Positions 53,206 through 61,126 of a stretch of 64,000 bases of DNA are shown here, in pieces. The number at the start of each line of letters is the position of its first letter. Positions within the stretch are counted from its first letter, which is position 1. The position numbers and the translations under genes are program-made. This stretch comes from Bacillota bacterium (lineage in GTDB: Bacteria; Bacillota; Clostridia; Oscillospirales; Ruminococcaceae): NCBI GenBank assembly GCA_023460535.1, contig JAEWPV010000005.1:24290-88289 (forward strand). Reading direction: 5' to 3'. The notes beneath the pieces are model-generated. The model ran no database searches, was not told the DNA's origin, and worked only from the letters and a program-made list of their open reading frames with translations.

Positions 53206-54042
53206 CTATTGTTCCTCTGCATCCGACTCAGCCAATACCGGCTGAGGGGACACGGTTTGCTCTGTATTCTCTAGGCGCTCAAACGCCTTTTTAGAATACA
53301 GGATATACACCAGTGCCGCGACGGCGCACAGCATAATATACAACTCGGTTCCAACTATGCCTACCTGCTTGTTTAACAACGCAAGGGGACTATCCAGCAC
53401 AAAATGGAAGCCCACCGCAAGTAATACGTACCCAAAGCGGCGCTTGCGAATACCATACAGCACCAGAATTGACAGGGCTATCTGAACGGTCATGGCAAAT
53501 AACCGTTCGACACCGCTGATTAAAAACATATGAGCGGACGTGTTCACTAAGCCTGCATACACCTGCTGGGCGGTTTCTTGCGGCAGCACCGCCGCAATCG
53601 CATCCCACTGCCCGCTGTTGATAACCATGGCATAAAGCAGGTTATTTACATAGCCTAGTCCCACCAGTAAAACTGCCTCGATTCCACCGTGACCAAGACC
53701 AAATGCAACACCATCACGCCATGCGTCACGGCGTTTAAGCAGGGTTTTATAGCCTATATATCGACCAAACTCCTCAAAGATACCGGCGGTAAGCCCCAGA
53801 AACAATCCGCCTAAAATCGGAGACGAAACAAACTGCTGAAACTTTGGAGAGATTGACGCCGCAATCTGAAGTGCAGGGATGCGTAGAATCATCTGAAACA
53901 AGAAGAAGACCCCGGCACCCACCAGCACGGGAATAATATGTATCTTTTTCTTAATACATAAAACCAACACCAAAACCAACGGCAGAACCAGAGCGATAAG
54001 CAGCGTAATTACCATAAACAGAATAGAGGCAGAGCTGACCAT
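53206..54042 (-). CDS. YhfC-family intramembrane metalloprotease-like protein
   Basis: 278 aa, seven to eight transmembrane helices. The metal-site candidates are FEEFGRYIGYK (near residue 90), GLGHGGIEAVLLVGLGYVNN and a C-terminal GFHFVLDSPLALL, all typical of the YhfC/CPBP-related putative glutamic-type membrane proteases. Start ATG follows AAAGGAG by 7 nt; 37 upstream codons are unsupported. Ser/Glu-rich tail. Substrate unknown; CAAX-like proteases often act in bacteriocin immunity or maturation, but no such genes are adjacent. Confidence 0.83.
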   Translation of the reverse strand: MVSSASILFMVITLLIALVLPLVLVLVLCIKKKIHIIPVLVGAGVFFLFQMILRIPALQIAASISPKFQQFVSSPILGGLFLGLTAGIFEEFGRYIGYKTLLKRRDAWRDGVAFGLGHGGIEAVLLVGLGYVNNLLYAMVINSGQWDAIAAVLPQETAQQVYAGLVNTSAHMFLISGVERLFAMTVQIALSILVLYGIRKRRFGYVLLAVGFHFVLDSPLALLNKQVGIVGTELYIMLCAVAALVYILYSKKAFERLENTEQTVSPQPVLAESDAEEQ

Positions 54043-54176
54043 ACGTTTCACTCCTTTGATTGGTACAAAGCACCATGTGCGGCGGCATTGCATTTGTAAT
54101 ACTTTGGCCGCATCATTCATGGCAATTATACCACTGCAATTGTTTGCCGTCAATGCGACAAAGCCGTGTATTCCCC

Positions 54177-54206
54177 TTGCGTGTAAGGGGCAGCAAGGGG
54201 TATAAT
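54177..54206 (+). promoter_or_regulatory. Promoter of mgsA with overlapping inverted repeat
   Basis: TTGCGT, 18-nt spacer, TATAAT. CCCCTTG (54173-54179) and CAAGGGG (54194-54200) flank the spacer and touch both boxes, a likely operator. Start expected near 54213, about 140 nt before mgsA. Confidence 0.55.
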
Positions 54207-54350
54207 AGGAGCGGGATAAAGCAGTGACTTCCTGTCCTAACTGCCCTCCTAGAATGAATAGCTTTGGAGTTTACTGAGGTCGAAATGTACAAATTCGGCA
54301 TCGGATATTCGAAAACCACGATTTAAAATTAAGGGAAAAGGAGCCATACA

Positions 54351-54827
54351 ATGATACTTGACGACTACATCAATTTTACCATCGGGCGACAAAAGCACAT
54401 TGCGCTGATTGCGCACGACGGCAAAAAGATGGACCTTGTGGAATGGGCGGAAAAGAACAAGGAGATTTTAAAGGGACATTTTCTGTGCGGAACGGGCACA
54501 ACCGCGCGACTGCTTGCCGACAAAACCGGGCTGCCCGTTAAGGGCTACAACAGCGGTCCGTTGGGCGGCGACCAGCAGATAGGTTCTCGGATTGTGGAAG
54601 GAGCCATTGACTTTATCGTCTTTTTCTCCGACCCTCTGGAATCGCAGCCGCATGACCCTGACGTAAAGGCGCTCTTGCGCATTGCGGTGGTATACGACAT
54701 CCCAATTGCCAACAACCGCGCGACCGCTGATTTTCTGCTTGCCTCGCGGTATATGAACGAGGAATACGAACGCCGTGTGATTAACTACAACAAGCGCATC
54801 CTAAGGCGTTTGGAAGAGCTCAAATAG
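54351..54827 (+). CDS. mgsA: Methylglyoxal synthase
   Basis: 158 aa; converts dihydroxyacetone phosphate to methylglyoxal plus phosphate. Motifs: IALIAHDGKKMDLVEW, GTGTTARLL, GPLGGDQQIG (catalytic Asp), FFSDPLESQPHDPDVKALLRI, NRATADFLL. Length and fold normal. AAAGGAG 7 nt before the ATG. Fits a bypass of lower glycolysis under phosphate limitation or sugar overload. Confidence 0.95.
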   Translation: MILDDYINFTIGRQKHIALIAHDGKKMDLVEWAEKNKEILKGHFLCGTGTTARLLADKTGLPVKGYNSGPLGGDQQIGSRIVEGAIDFIVFFSDPLESQPHDPDVKALLRIAVVYDIPIANNRATADFLLASRYMNEEYERRVINYNKRILRRLEELK

Positions 54828-54990
54828 CATTGTCTCGCGCTACATAACGTCCTTATTAGAACCGTTTTGGTACTATGGTGGCAGATGCAACCCCGCGTTC
54901 GACTTTTTGCGTGTAGCCCAAACGAACAACTTAAGCAAACACGCATTTATCACCCACGCAAACCGTCTTCATTGGCAAAGTCTTATATCC

Positions 54991-55037
54991 AAACGCGCCT
55001 TGATAATGGCTTATAAGCCACGTCAAGACGCGTTTTT
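54991..55037 (+). terminator. Terminator after mgsA
   Basis: Stem AAACGCG-CTTGA/TCAAG-CGCGTTT with one mismatch, plus inner TGGCTTATAAGCCA palindrome, then TTTTT on the plus strand. It also lies downstream of the converging kinase/LRR operon. Confidence 0.6.
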
Positions 55038-55072
55038 CGTTTGAGTGGAAGTGTCTCTGTTTGCAAAACGGT

Positions 55073-55915
55073 TCATTTGCTATCATCAAGCAGCACCACA
55101 AAAGGCGCCTGCTTCAGGCTATCTTGAGCCTGTCGTTGAAGTGGTTGACCCAAATGAAGCTCCTTAAGCCGTGGCAGCGATAAAAGCGGCGTAACGTCCC
55201 CGTCCGCAACATCGTTAAGCTCTATCTGCTCTAAATACATGTATTGCTCTATTCCGGACAGGGTATCGAGCGTACAGTCTCGCATAGACAGGCTTATTAG
55301 ATTCTTTAATCCGGATAACACCGAGAGTGATGGAATATTTGTTTTTCCGATATCCAGATTCTCAAGCCTTGGACAGCTCGATAGCATCGAGAGGTTGGTG
55401 ACACGGGTATCATACAGGTACAGTTCGCGCAGAGTAACCAGCGTGGACAGCGGTGATACGTCCTCAACCGGGTTGTGCTTGAGATCCAGTTGTTCCAGCC
55501 CCGCAAGCTCACTCAGCGGAGATACATCCTGAATGCTTTGAAGTGCAATGGATAGGCATCTAAGGTTTTTCAGCTTTGAAACATCGTTCAGCGATCGGAT
55601 ATTTCCGTTCTTTATTTCCCCGTTGTTGCTTGCCATATGCTGCCCCAGAAGCATATAGTCCTCTACGTCATCGGCTATCCGGTCGCCAAAAAGATAAAGC
55701 TCTCGCACATCTAGCAGCTGAGCCGGGTCAATCGGTTCATTCTGCGTTTTGTTTAGTGCCTTACGCACCGCCTGCTCAATCAGCGGTTCCTCGAAGGAAA
55801 CGCCGGGAGTCTGCGGGTTTGGCGCAGCAAACTCGGTAAACCGTCCAATCAGGAATCCCATACACAAACACACCACGCAGGCAGAGATGCTACCCGCCAG
55901 CCGCAGGATGCGTTT
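55073..55915 (-). CDS. Transmembrane and leucine-rich-repeat part, probably fused to kinase by -1 frameshift
   Basis: Open frame in the -1 frame relative to the kinase. From the A8 run it reads RILRLAGSISACVVCLCMG, a transmembrane helix (about 20 residues), then LIGRFTEFAAPN, an acidic helix region and six to seven leucine-rich repeats of about 22 residues (KLKNLRCLSIALQSIQDVSP, LAGLEQLDLKHNPVEDVSP, LVTLRELYLYDTRVTNLSM, CPRLENLDIGKTNIPSLSV). The only internal start, GTG at 55876, has no ribosome site, so independent translation is unlikely. As a fusion the LRR would be outside the cell. A frameshifted pseudogene or sequencing error is the alternative. Confidence 0.72.
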   Translation of the reverse strand, partial: KRILRLAGSISACVVCLCMGFLIGRFTEFAAPNPQTPGVSFEEPLIEQAVRKALNKTQNEPIDPAQLLDVRELYLFGDRIADDVEDYMLLGQHMASNNGEIKNGNIRSLNDVSKLKNLRCLSIALQSIQDVSPLSELAGLEQLDLKHNPVEDVSPLSTLVTLRELYLYDTRVTNLSMLSSCPRLENLDIGKTNIPSLSVLSGLKNLISLSMRDCTLDTLSGIEQYMYLEQIELNDVADGDVTPLLSLPRLKELHLGQPLQRQAQDSLKQAPFVVLLDDSK

Positions 55916-56709
55916 TTTTTGTCACCACTGGCATGCTGAATCGCTCGTTTAAATTGTTTGGCTGACTGATAGCGTTTTTCAGGCGCAAACTCGGTGCACC
56001 TTCTTATCAGGCGCCTTAGGCGCGGGTTGGTAATGCTCTTTAGCATCAGTGTTCGATCGGACTCGCCGGTTAACAGCCAGCCCAGTAAAATACCAAGCGA
56101 AAAGAGGTCGGCGCGAGCGTCGGTTTGTGAAAAGCCGTACTGCTCGGGCGCCGCAAACTGCTTTGTGCCAAAGCATACGGTATCCTCCTGCGCGAACTCA
56201 TCATAAACGCGGGAAATTCCAAAGTCAATGAGCCGAACCTTGCCTGTAATGTCAACGATAACATTGTGTGGCTTAATATCCCGATGAATAATGGGCGGGT
56301 TCTGACTATGCAGGTAACACAAGATATCACAAAGCTGATTGGCGAAGGAGATAATCATGGCGTTTGACTGGTTGTTTTGCGCGGCATATTGGTTTAGCGG
56401 GGTTCCTTCGATGTACTCTCGCACCACACACAACATCGTATTGTTTTGATATTCGCCAACAAACGCGGGTAACCCGGGATGGTTGAGTTTTTTTAGCAGC
56501 GCCCCTTCTCCGGTGCTTGAGAGCAGGGCTTTATCTGTGTAACATTTGGTCACGTACAAAAGACCTGATGTCAGGCTTTTTACCAGCAGGGTCTCCCCTG
56601 CCTCGTTATGCGCGAGGCACTCCATGGGTTCGTAAGCCGTCAAAAACTCCCGGGGATAGCGGTTACAGTCATACTCCGCTGACAAGCTTTGCAGCAAGAT
56701 ATCATCCAT
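55849..56709 (-). CDS. Ser/Thr protein kinase (Hanks type), 0-frame product
   Basis: 286 aa in the 0 frame. Kinase domain about residues 20-262: no classic Gly-rich loop, candidate ATP-lysine in YVTKCY, catalytic loop IIHRDIKPHNVIV, DFGIS for metal, activation segment CFGTKQFAAPEQYG, and ARADLFSLGILLGWLLTG. After HASGDKK the frame leaves the family pattern and adds 20 odd residues before TGA. A -1 shift at the A8 run continues into a transmembrane helix and LRR domain, total 545 aa. ATG follows GAGGAGA and overlaps the upstream gene's end. Confidence 0.85.
   Translation of the reverse strand: MDDILLQSLSAEYDCNRYPREFLTAYEPMECLAHNEAGETLLVKSLTSGLLYVTKCYTDKALLSSTGEGALLKKLNHPGLPAFVGEYQNNTMLCVVREYIEGTPLNQYAAQNNQSNAMIISFANQLCDILCYLHSQNPPIIHRDIKPHNVIVDITGKVRLIDFGISRVYDEFAQEDTVCFGTKQFAAPEQYGFSQTDARADLFSLGILLGWLLTGESDRTLMLKSITNPRLRRLIRRCTEFAPEKRYQSAKQFKRAIQHASGDKKNASCGWRVASLPAWCVCVWDS
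55912..55918 (-). promoter_or_regulatory. Candidate -1 frameshift heptamer A AAA AAC
   Basis: In the kinase frame the codons are GAC AAA AAA AAC, which contain the classic slippery heptamer inside a run of eight A (55913-55920). Slipping back one base, or adding one A during transcription, joins kinase and LRR frames. Confidence 0.6.
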
Positions 56710-57160
56710 GCTTCTCCTCACCGCCTAACAGGGTTAATCCCAGTGACTGCAGTACGCTTTGTGTTTCAATTACACCCTTTTGGTCGTTTATGCACCTCAG
56801 GATAGCGGCATCTCGCATGATTTTGGGATAGAGTGTGCTTTTTTGTGCCATCCTCAGCAGTTCCTGCGTCTCATCCACGTTTAGTCCAAAGCCGAACGCA
56901 AGCAGAATCACTTTATCCCGCGAGGGGCGGCGTGTTCCGTTAAAAATCTGGTGCCCGTACGTGCGGTCAATCATTGCGCGCTTTATGATTTGCTCTGGTA
57001 CCTGTCCGGTCTGTCTGCACAATGTGGATATGTAAAGGTGAAACTCAGGGATTTGTGATGTGTTTATGCTGTTGTGCAAAAACTCGTCCAGATTGGGTGC
57101 CTTAAACAACCGCTGAAGCAAGGTGCTGGTACGGGCAGCTTTTAACCGATACTGTGCCAT
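56702..57160 (-). CDS. XRE-like helical protein upstream of the kinase
   Basis: 152 aa. Central part (about 35-115) looks like a helix-turn-helix protein: LYISTLCRQTGQVPEQIIKRA, YGHQIFNGTRRPSRDKVILLAFGFGLNVDETQELL, with GHQIFNGTRxPS resembling an XRE recognition helix. No effector domain; the C-terminus is LILLGGEEKHG-like. Its stop overlaps the kinase ATG by 8 nt, so the two are coupled. Ribosome site AAGGGAGA before the ATG. Probably a kinase substrate or regulator of the module; function inferred. Confidence 0.75.
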   Translation of the reverse strand: MAQYRLKAARTSTLLQRLFKAPNLDEFLHNSINTSQIPEFHLYISTLCRQTGQVPEQIIKRAMIDRTYGHQIFNGTRRPSRDKVILLAFGFGLNVDETQELLRMAQKSTLYPKIMRDAAILRCINDQKGVIETQSVLQSLGLTLLGGEEKHG

Positions 57161-57636
57161 AATCCATATCTCCCTTACACGATTCTATGAATCGGAACAG
57201 AACTGTATTATCGTCCCACATCATTCGACGAAATTGATTCATACGCCGCAGTAGAACGAAGCGATAGCATCAACACGAAAAACTGATTATTACACAAGGA
57301 AACCATGGGAGGACTTCTCTCTAGTTCAAATACCTCTTGCGGAGGCTTTTTTCACGATGTACGATTGTCTTATATTAACTGCACCGTACGGTGTAGCGAA
57401 ACAAAGACATTATACAGCTTATATTGACAAGCATACTTAAAGTTGGTGAATAATGCAAGTAGTAAACAGGAATTGCTAACAGTTACTTTTTAAAAACGAA
57501 CGTGTTAAAAAGGTTTCCCTTGATTAAAGACGAACCATCTCTGTCGAATGGTGTGACGCTCTATCCCTGATTTGTAACGAGCATACTTACCACACTATAA
57601 AGCAAATAGTCTTTAACTACTGTTGTTCTGTATGTG
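57161..57636. other. Intergenic region between kinase operon and DUF2087 gene
   Basis: About 475 nt. Short terminator-like CCTC-N5-GAGG plus T6 near 57332-57352 (plus). A GATAAT box near 57214 on the minus strand may belong to the kinase operon promoter. No ORF I would call. Confidence 0.35.
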
Positions 57637-57665
57637 TTGACATATTTGATAAACAATTATATAAT
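57637..57665 (+). promoter_or_regulatory. Consensus promoter of the DUF2087 regulator
   Basis: TTGACA, 17-nt spacer, TATAAT. Perfect match, 34 nt before the ATG. Confidence 0.88.
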
Positions 57666-57698
57666 GTGTTTATTATAATAATAACTAGAGGTGCAATC

Positions 57699-58436
57699 AT
57701 GTTTGAGCTTGACAGAATTTCAGTGGATGAAATAAAAAAAGGCTTCGTCTTAAGCGACGCCAATGCATATGTATGTATTCACTGTGGTAAGGCTTTTGAT
57801 ATAGCTGAGATATTTAAATTGGACGAAAGGTTCTTTTGTGCTGAGAAAGCGGTTGTTCTCCACATGGAATGTGAGCATCCCGACAGATTCCAGGACCTGA
57901 TATATAGCAAGCAGCTTTCCCTTACGGACAATCAAAAGGAGCTGTTTATGCATTTTAATAACGGGCTAAACGACAACGAAATAGCAAAGACGCTTGGAGT
58001 AGCGGCATCCACCATCCGGCATCAACGGTTTGTTTTTCGGGAAAGGGCAAAGACGGCTAAGCTGTATTTAGCCGCGTGGGAAACGATAGAAGAAAACAAA
58101 AGCAGGCAGGCAAGTTTATTGCCTATCCACAAAGGAGCGACTATGGTGGACGAAAGATATGAGATAACGGAAGAAGAAAACCAAAAAATACTTGAAAGTA
58201 TGTTTTTGAGCCTGGAACCTTTAAAGCTTAAGTTGTTCTCGCCAAAGGAGAAAAAGAAAATAGTTATTCTGAGAAAGATCGCAGAGCAATTTGAACCGGG
58301 TAGAGAATATACGGAAAAGCAAGTTAACACGGTTTTGGAGGCAATCTACAGCGATTACGCCACACTGCGCCGCTATTTAATAGAATATGGGTATATGGAC
58401 AGAACCAAAGACTGCAGGAACTATTGGAGAAAATGA
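57699..58436 (+). CDS. HTH regulator with DUF2087 domain
   Basis: 245 aa. N-terminal half has a possible zinc site (CIHCGKAFD...C) and a LuxR-like HTH (LTDNQKELFMHFNNGLNDNEI, LGVAASTIRHQRF, residues about 90-130). C-terminal 80 residues are DUF2087 (KKKIVILRKIAEQFEPGREY, EKQVNTVLEAIYSDYATLRRYLIEYGYM, RNYWRK). Codon use is more A+T-rich than its neighbours, which may indicate transfer. AGAGGTG 5 nt before the ATG. Likely DNA-binding regulator; targets unknown. Confidence 0.85.
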   Translation: MFELDRISVDEIKKGFVLSDANAYVCIHCGKAFDIAEIFKLDERFFCAEKAVVLHMECEHPDRFQDLIYSKQLSLTDNQKELFMHFNNGLNDNEIAKTLGVAASTIRHQRFVFRERAKTAKLYLAAWETIEENKSRQASLLPIHKGATMVDERYEITEEENQKILESMFLSLEPLKLKLFSPKEKKKIVILRKIAEQFEPGREYTEKQVNTVLEAIYSDYATLRRYLIEYGYMDRTKDCRNYWRK

Positions 58437-58649
58437 GATTCGTTGCGTTATTCTTTGTGTGAATGGGGCCGGAAAGCGCGATAATTCTGGTTGCTGCCGT
58501 CAATTACACGCAGTATAAAAGTACCCGTTTCCTTCCGAACTGCACAGGAGAATTGAAAACGTTTTAGAATACGACAAAGCCCACCCGCTTGCGGTTATTG
58601 ACAGGCGGGTGTGTCGCTTTGGTTTAGTTGCTGGTTGAGAAGGTCGCCT

Positions 58650-58733
58650 GTCAAAACGGCAACTGCCATTGCCGTGGATAAATTCACCGTGGAATTTAAG
58701 TCCGGTATAACGGTGGATGTGGATGAATATTAG
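58650..58733 (+). pseudogene. Possible C-terminal remnant of a recombinase-like gene
   Basis: 27 codons ending in TAG read VKTATAIAVDKFTVEFKSG then ITVDVDEY, reminiscent of the extreme C-terminus of some clostridial serine recombinases. No start, no catalytic domain. Very tentative. Confidence 0.2.
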
Positions 58734-58745
58734 CAAAAATAAGTA

Positions 58746-58782
58746 AGGCACTCTACGCAATCATTACAACCGTAGAGTGCCT
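58746..58782 (-). terminator. Probable terminator downstream of the ytfQRT-yjfF-type operon
   Basis: 12-bp stem AGGCACTCTACG/CGTAGAGTGCCT, 13-nt loop. TTACTTATTTTTGC follows on the minus strand. It is 145 nt past the last permease stop. Confidence 0.55.
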
Positions 58783-58926
58783 CGTTTACTTATTAAGTTG
58801 TCATAATTTGTTATTTATGGCAAATATAAAAATGTATCATAGCTAAGCACAAAGCCTTAACATCTTGAAATCAGCTTGCTTAATTCATCCAACAGCATGA
58901 GTCATGCATGACCATTTTGCATCCCC

Positions 58927-60048
58927 TTAGGCCTTACTGTCTTTATTCACTTCACCCCGGAATTTCAACCATTTGGGAAGCAAGAGTTTGAAACCGCCTT
59001 TACCCCGGCGCGCAAGCACTACGCTCTGAAGCAGAATAAAGAAGCAAAGCAGTGCACCGGTGGTTATACTCTGCCACCATGGCTTTGAAAGCCCGGAAGC
59101 AACAACAATGGAGTTAATTGAAACCAGCGTGAGCACACCAAAGAGCGTGCCGATAACATTGCCAACGCCGCCGGTAAGCAGGGTGCCGCCAATAATGGAC
59201 GACGCGATTGCTTTCATTTCGTACATAGTAGCATTTGAGGCGTTGCCCGCTCCGGTATGTAAAAGATAAACATAGCCCGCTATTCCGGATAACAACCCGC
59301 AAAGAAGGTAGGAAAAAAACTTTGTGCGTTTTACGTTTACGCCAAGCATCAACGCGCTTTGGCTGCTACCCCCTATGGCATAAAGATTGCGCCCGAACTT
59401 CGTCCATTTCAGAATAATGAAAACAGCCAGCACTACTACCAGCGCGATGATAACTCCAAGCTCTATCCTTGCTGGGATAAAATTGCCTGCTTTGCCGTAA
59501 GAGCCAAGCCACTTCCACGGGATTTCTATACGCATCTCTTTAAGCGCTACAAAAGTCTCTAGTTTTGCCGTGAGTGGATTTACGCTTACAATGGTTGTCA
59601 TCCCTTTTGCAAAAAACATGCCGGCTAAGGTGATGATAAAAGGCTGAATCTCTAAATACGCTACCAAAAAACCCTGTATAAGCCCAAATGCAACGCCTAT
59701 ACCCAACGACAAGGCTATTGAGCCCAGGACACTTCCGCCGTTGCCATCTAGGTAGACGATACAGGACATCGTCACCAATGCAATGATGCCGCCCACCGAA
59801 ATATCAATACCGCCCGCAATCATAACAATAGTCAGCCCGCAGGAAACAATAATAAGCGACGCATTGTTATTGAATATGTCGATAAACTGCTGGGGGTTTA
59901 GAAAGCCCCCGCGCAAATTGAACATGGCCAGCAAATACATGCCGAAGAATATGCAAATCGTTATCGTTAACAGCAGATTGGTATCGGTAAGGGGTTCTCT
60001 GCGCTTGCGCTCCGTTATGCCGGCTAATAAGGTGTTGTTTTTTATCAT
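58927..60048 (-). CDS. ABC sugar permease, YjfF-like
   Basis: 373-aa BPD_transp_2 permease with 8-10 helices. GGIDISVGGIIALVTMSC, NPLTAKLE, and the coupling loop GRNLYAIGGSSQSALMLGVNVKRTK. Order and relationship match yjfF, the fourth gene of the E. coli ytfQ-ytfR-ytfT-yjfF galactofuranose importer. ATG follows GGAGG by 8 nt, just after the other permease. Substrate inferred. Confidence 0.88.
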   Translation of the reverse strand: MIKNNTLLAGITERKRREPLTDTNLLLTITICIFFGMYLLAMFNLRGGFLNPQQFIDIFNNNASLIIVSCGLTIVMIAGGIDISVGGIIALVTMSCIVYLDGNGGSVLGSIALSLGIGVAFGLIQGFLVAYLEIQPFIITLAGMFFAKGMTTIVSVNPLTAKLETFVALKEMRIEIPWKWLGSYGKAGNFIPARIELGVIIALVVVLAVFIILKWTKFGRNLYAIGGSSQSALMLGVNVKRTKFFSYLLCGLLSGIAGYVYLLHTGAGNASNATMYEMKAIASSIIGGTLLTGGVGNVIGTLFGVLTLVSINSIVVASGLSKPWWQSITTGALLCFFILLQSVVLARRGKGGFKLLLPKWLKFRGEVNKDSKA

Positions 60049-60049
60049 G

Positions 60050-61126
60050 TCATACTTCCTCCACGATCAAAGACGCCTTTTTACTATTGAGCAGCCTGCT
60101 CAATAGCTGATTGGCGACTTTCTTCACTTTTGGCGAGCCTAATACTACGATTGCTATGATAACAATCGCTTTATAGGCTTTTACATCGGTTGAAGAAACT
60201 TTCATGGCATAAAGCGTAATCGTCAATCCCTGAATCACATACGCACCTATTACAGAGCCGATCATTTTAAACTTTCCGCCACCCAGCGAGTTGCCGCCAA
60301 TGGCCACCGCCAGAATGGCATCCATCTCGATTCCTATCAAAATAGTTTCATGGTTTATCAAGCCCAGCTTCGCTACGTTGATAGAACCCGCAACGGCGAC
60401 GCAAAGACCCAATATCACGTAAGCCAGCAATTTTATCCGAACAGGGTTGATCCCGTTTAAGTGGGCGGCTTTTTCATTTATTCCCACCACTTGCGAGTAA
60501 AGACCAAGGTTCGTAAACTTTAATACAAGGGCAAAAAGAACCGCGCATATGATTACCACAAAAATCGGTGTGGGAATCGGGATGCCTGGGATAAAGCTCC
60601 CTAAATAGGTCAACTTGTCGTCAAAGATTGTGGGAGTAGCTCCGCCATTAATCCAATAAGCAATCGATCGTCCGATCGTAAATAAAATCAACGTTGCAAT
60701 CATCGGCTGAACTTTGAATACAGCAACCAAGGCGCCGTTGAACGCGCCAAAGAGCATAGCGACAACACAGGCCACCAAAAATGCACCAAAGATGCTGCCC
60801 CAGCTGATTTGTCCTGCTTGAAGCATTTTGACAAAAACGCTGCCCGCAATTGCCGCGGCAGCGCCCACGCTGATGTCCTGCCCTTTGGAAACGGCAGTAA
60901 CCAGTGTCATGCCCATTGCTAAAATCGCAAGCTCGGATGCCCCGTTGAGAATACTAAGAAGATTCCCAGACAGAACGGCATTCCCGTAAGAGTTTTCTAT
61001 GAGCTCAATGGAAAAAAAGCCAGGGTCTCTGATTAGGTTGAAAACGATTAGCGCGAAAAGGGCGAGTAACGGAATGATCAGTTGGGATCTTGAGTTTTTT
61101 TGCATTGCCGCTTTGAATTTATTCAT
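60050..61126 (-). CDS. ABC sugar permease, YtfT-like
   Basis: 358-aa BPD_transp_2 permease. LAILAMGMTLVTAVSKGQDISVGAAAAIAG and YSQVVGINEKAAHLNGINPVRIK (coupling loop) are diagnostic. Start overlaps the ATPase stop by 4 nt; the stop is 1 nt from the next permease start. Corresponds to ytfT by order. Confidence 0.88.
   Translation of the reverse strand: MNKFKAAMQKNSRSQLIIPLLALFALIVFNLIRDPGFFSIELIENSYGNAVLSGNLLSILNGASELAILAMGMTLVTAVSKGQDISVGAAAAIAGSVFVKMLQAGQISWGSIFGAFLVACVVAMLFGAFNGALVAVFKVQPMIATLILFTIGRSIAYWINGGATPTIFDDKLTYLGSFIPGIPIPTPIFVVIICAVLFALVLKFTNLGLYSQVVGINEKAAHLNGINPVRIKLLAYVILGLCVAVAGSINVAKLGLINHETILIGIEMDAILAVAIGGNSLGGGKFKMIGSVIGAYVIQGLTITLYAMKVSSTDVKAYKAIVIIAIVVLGSPKVKKVANQLLSRLLNSKKASLIVEEV

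Larger units (their letters stand above)
58437..58926. other. Intergenic region with degenerate coding traces
   Basis: 490 nt. Contains short open stretches in shifting frames (see 58650-58733), a GC-rich hairpin CCCGCTTGCGG and terminator 58746-58782. A GTCATGCATGAC palindrome lies at about 58901. Looks like decayed sequence. Confidence 0.4.

Noticed and set aside
58890..58926. GTCATGCATGAC palindrome as an attachment site
   Set aside because: Only 12 bp, not repeated elsewhere in the window that I can see, and no integrase.
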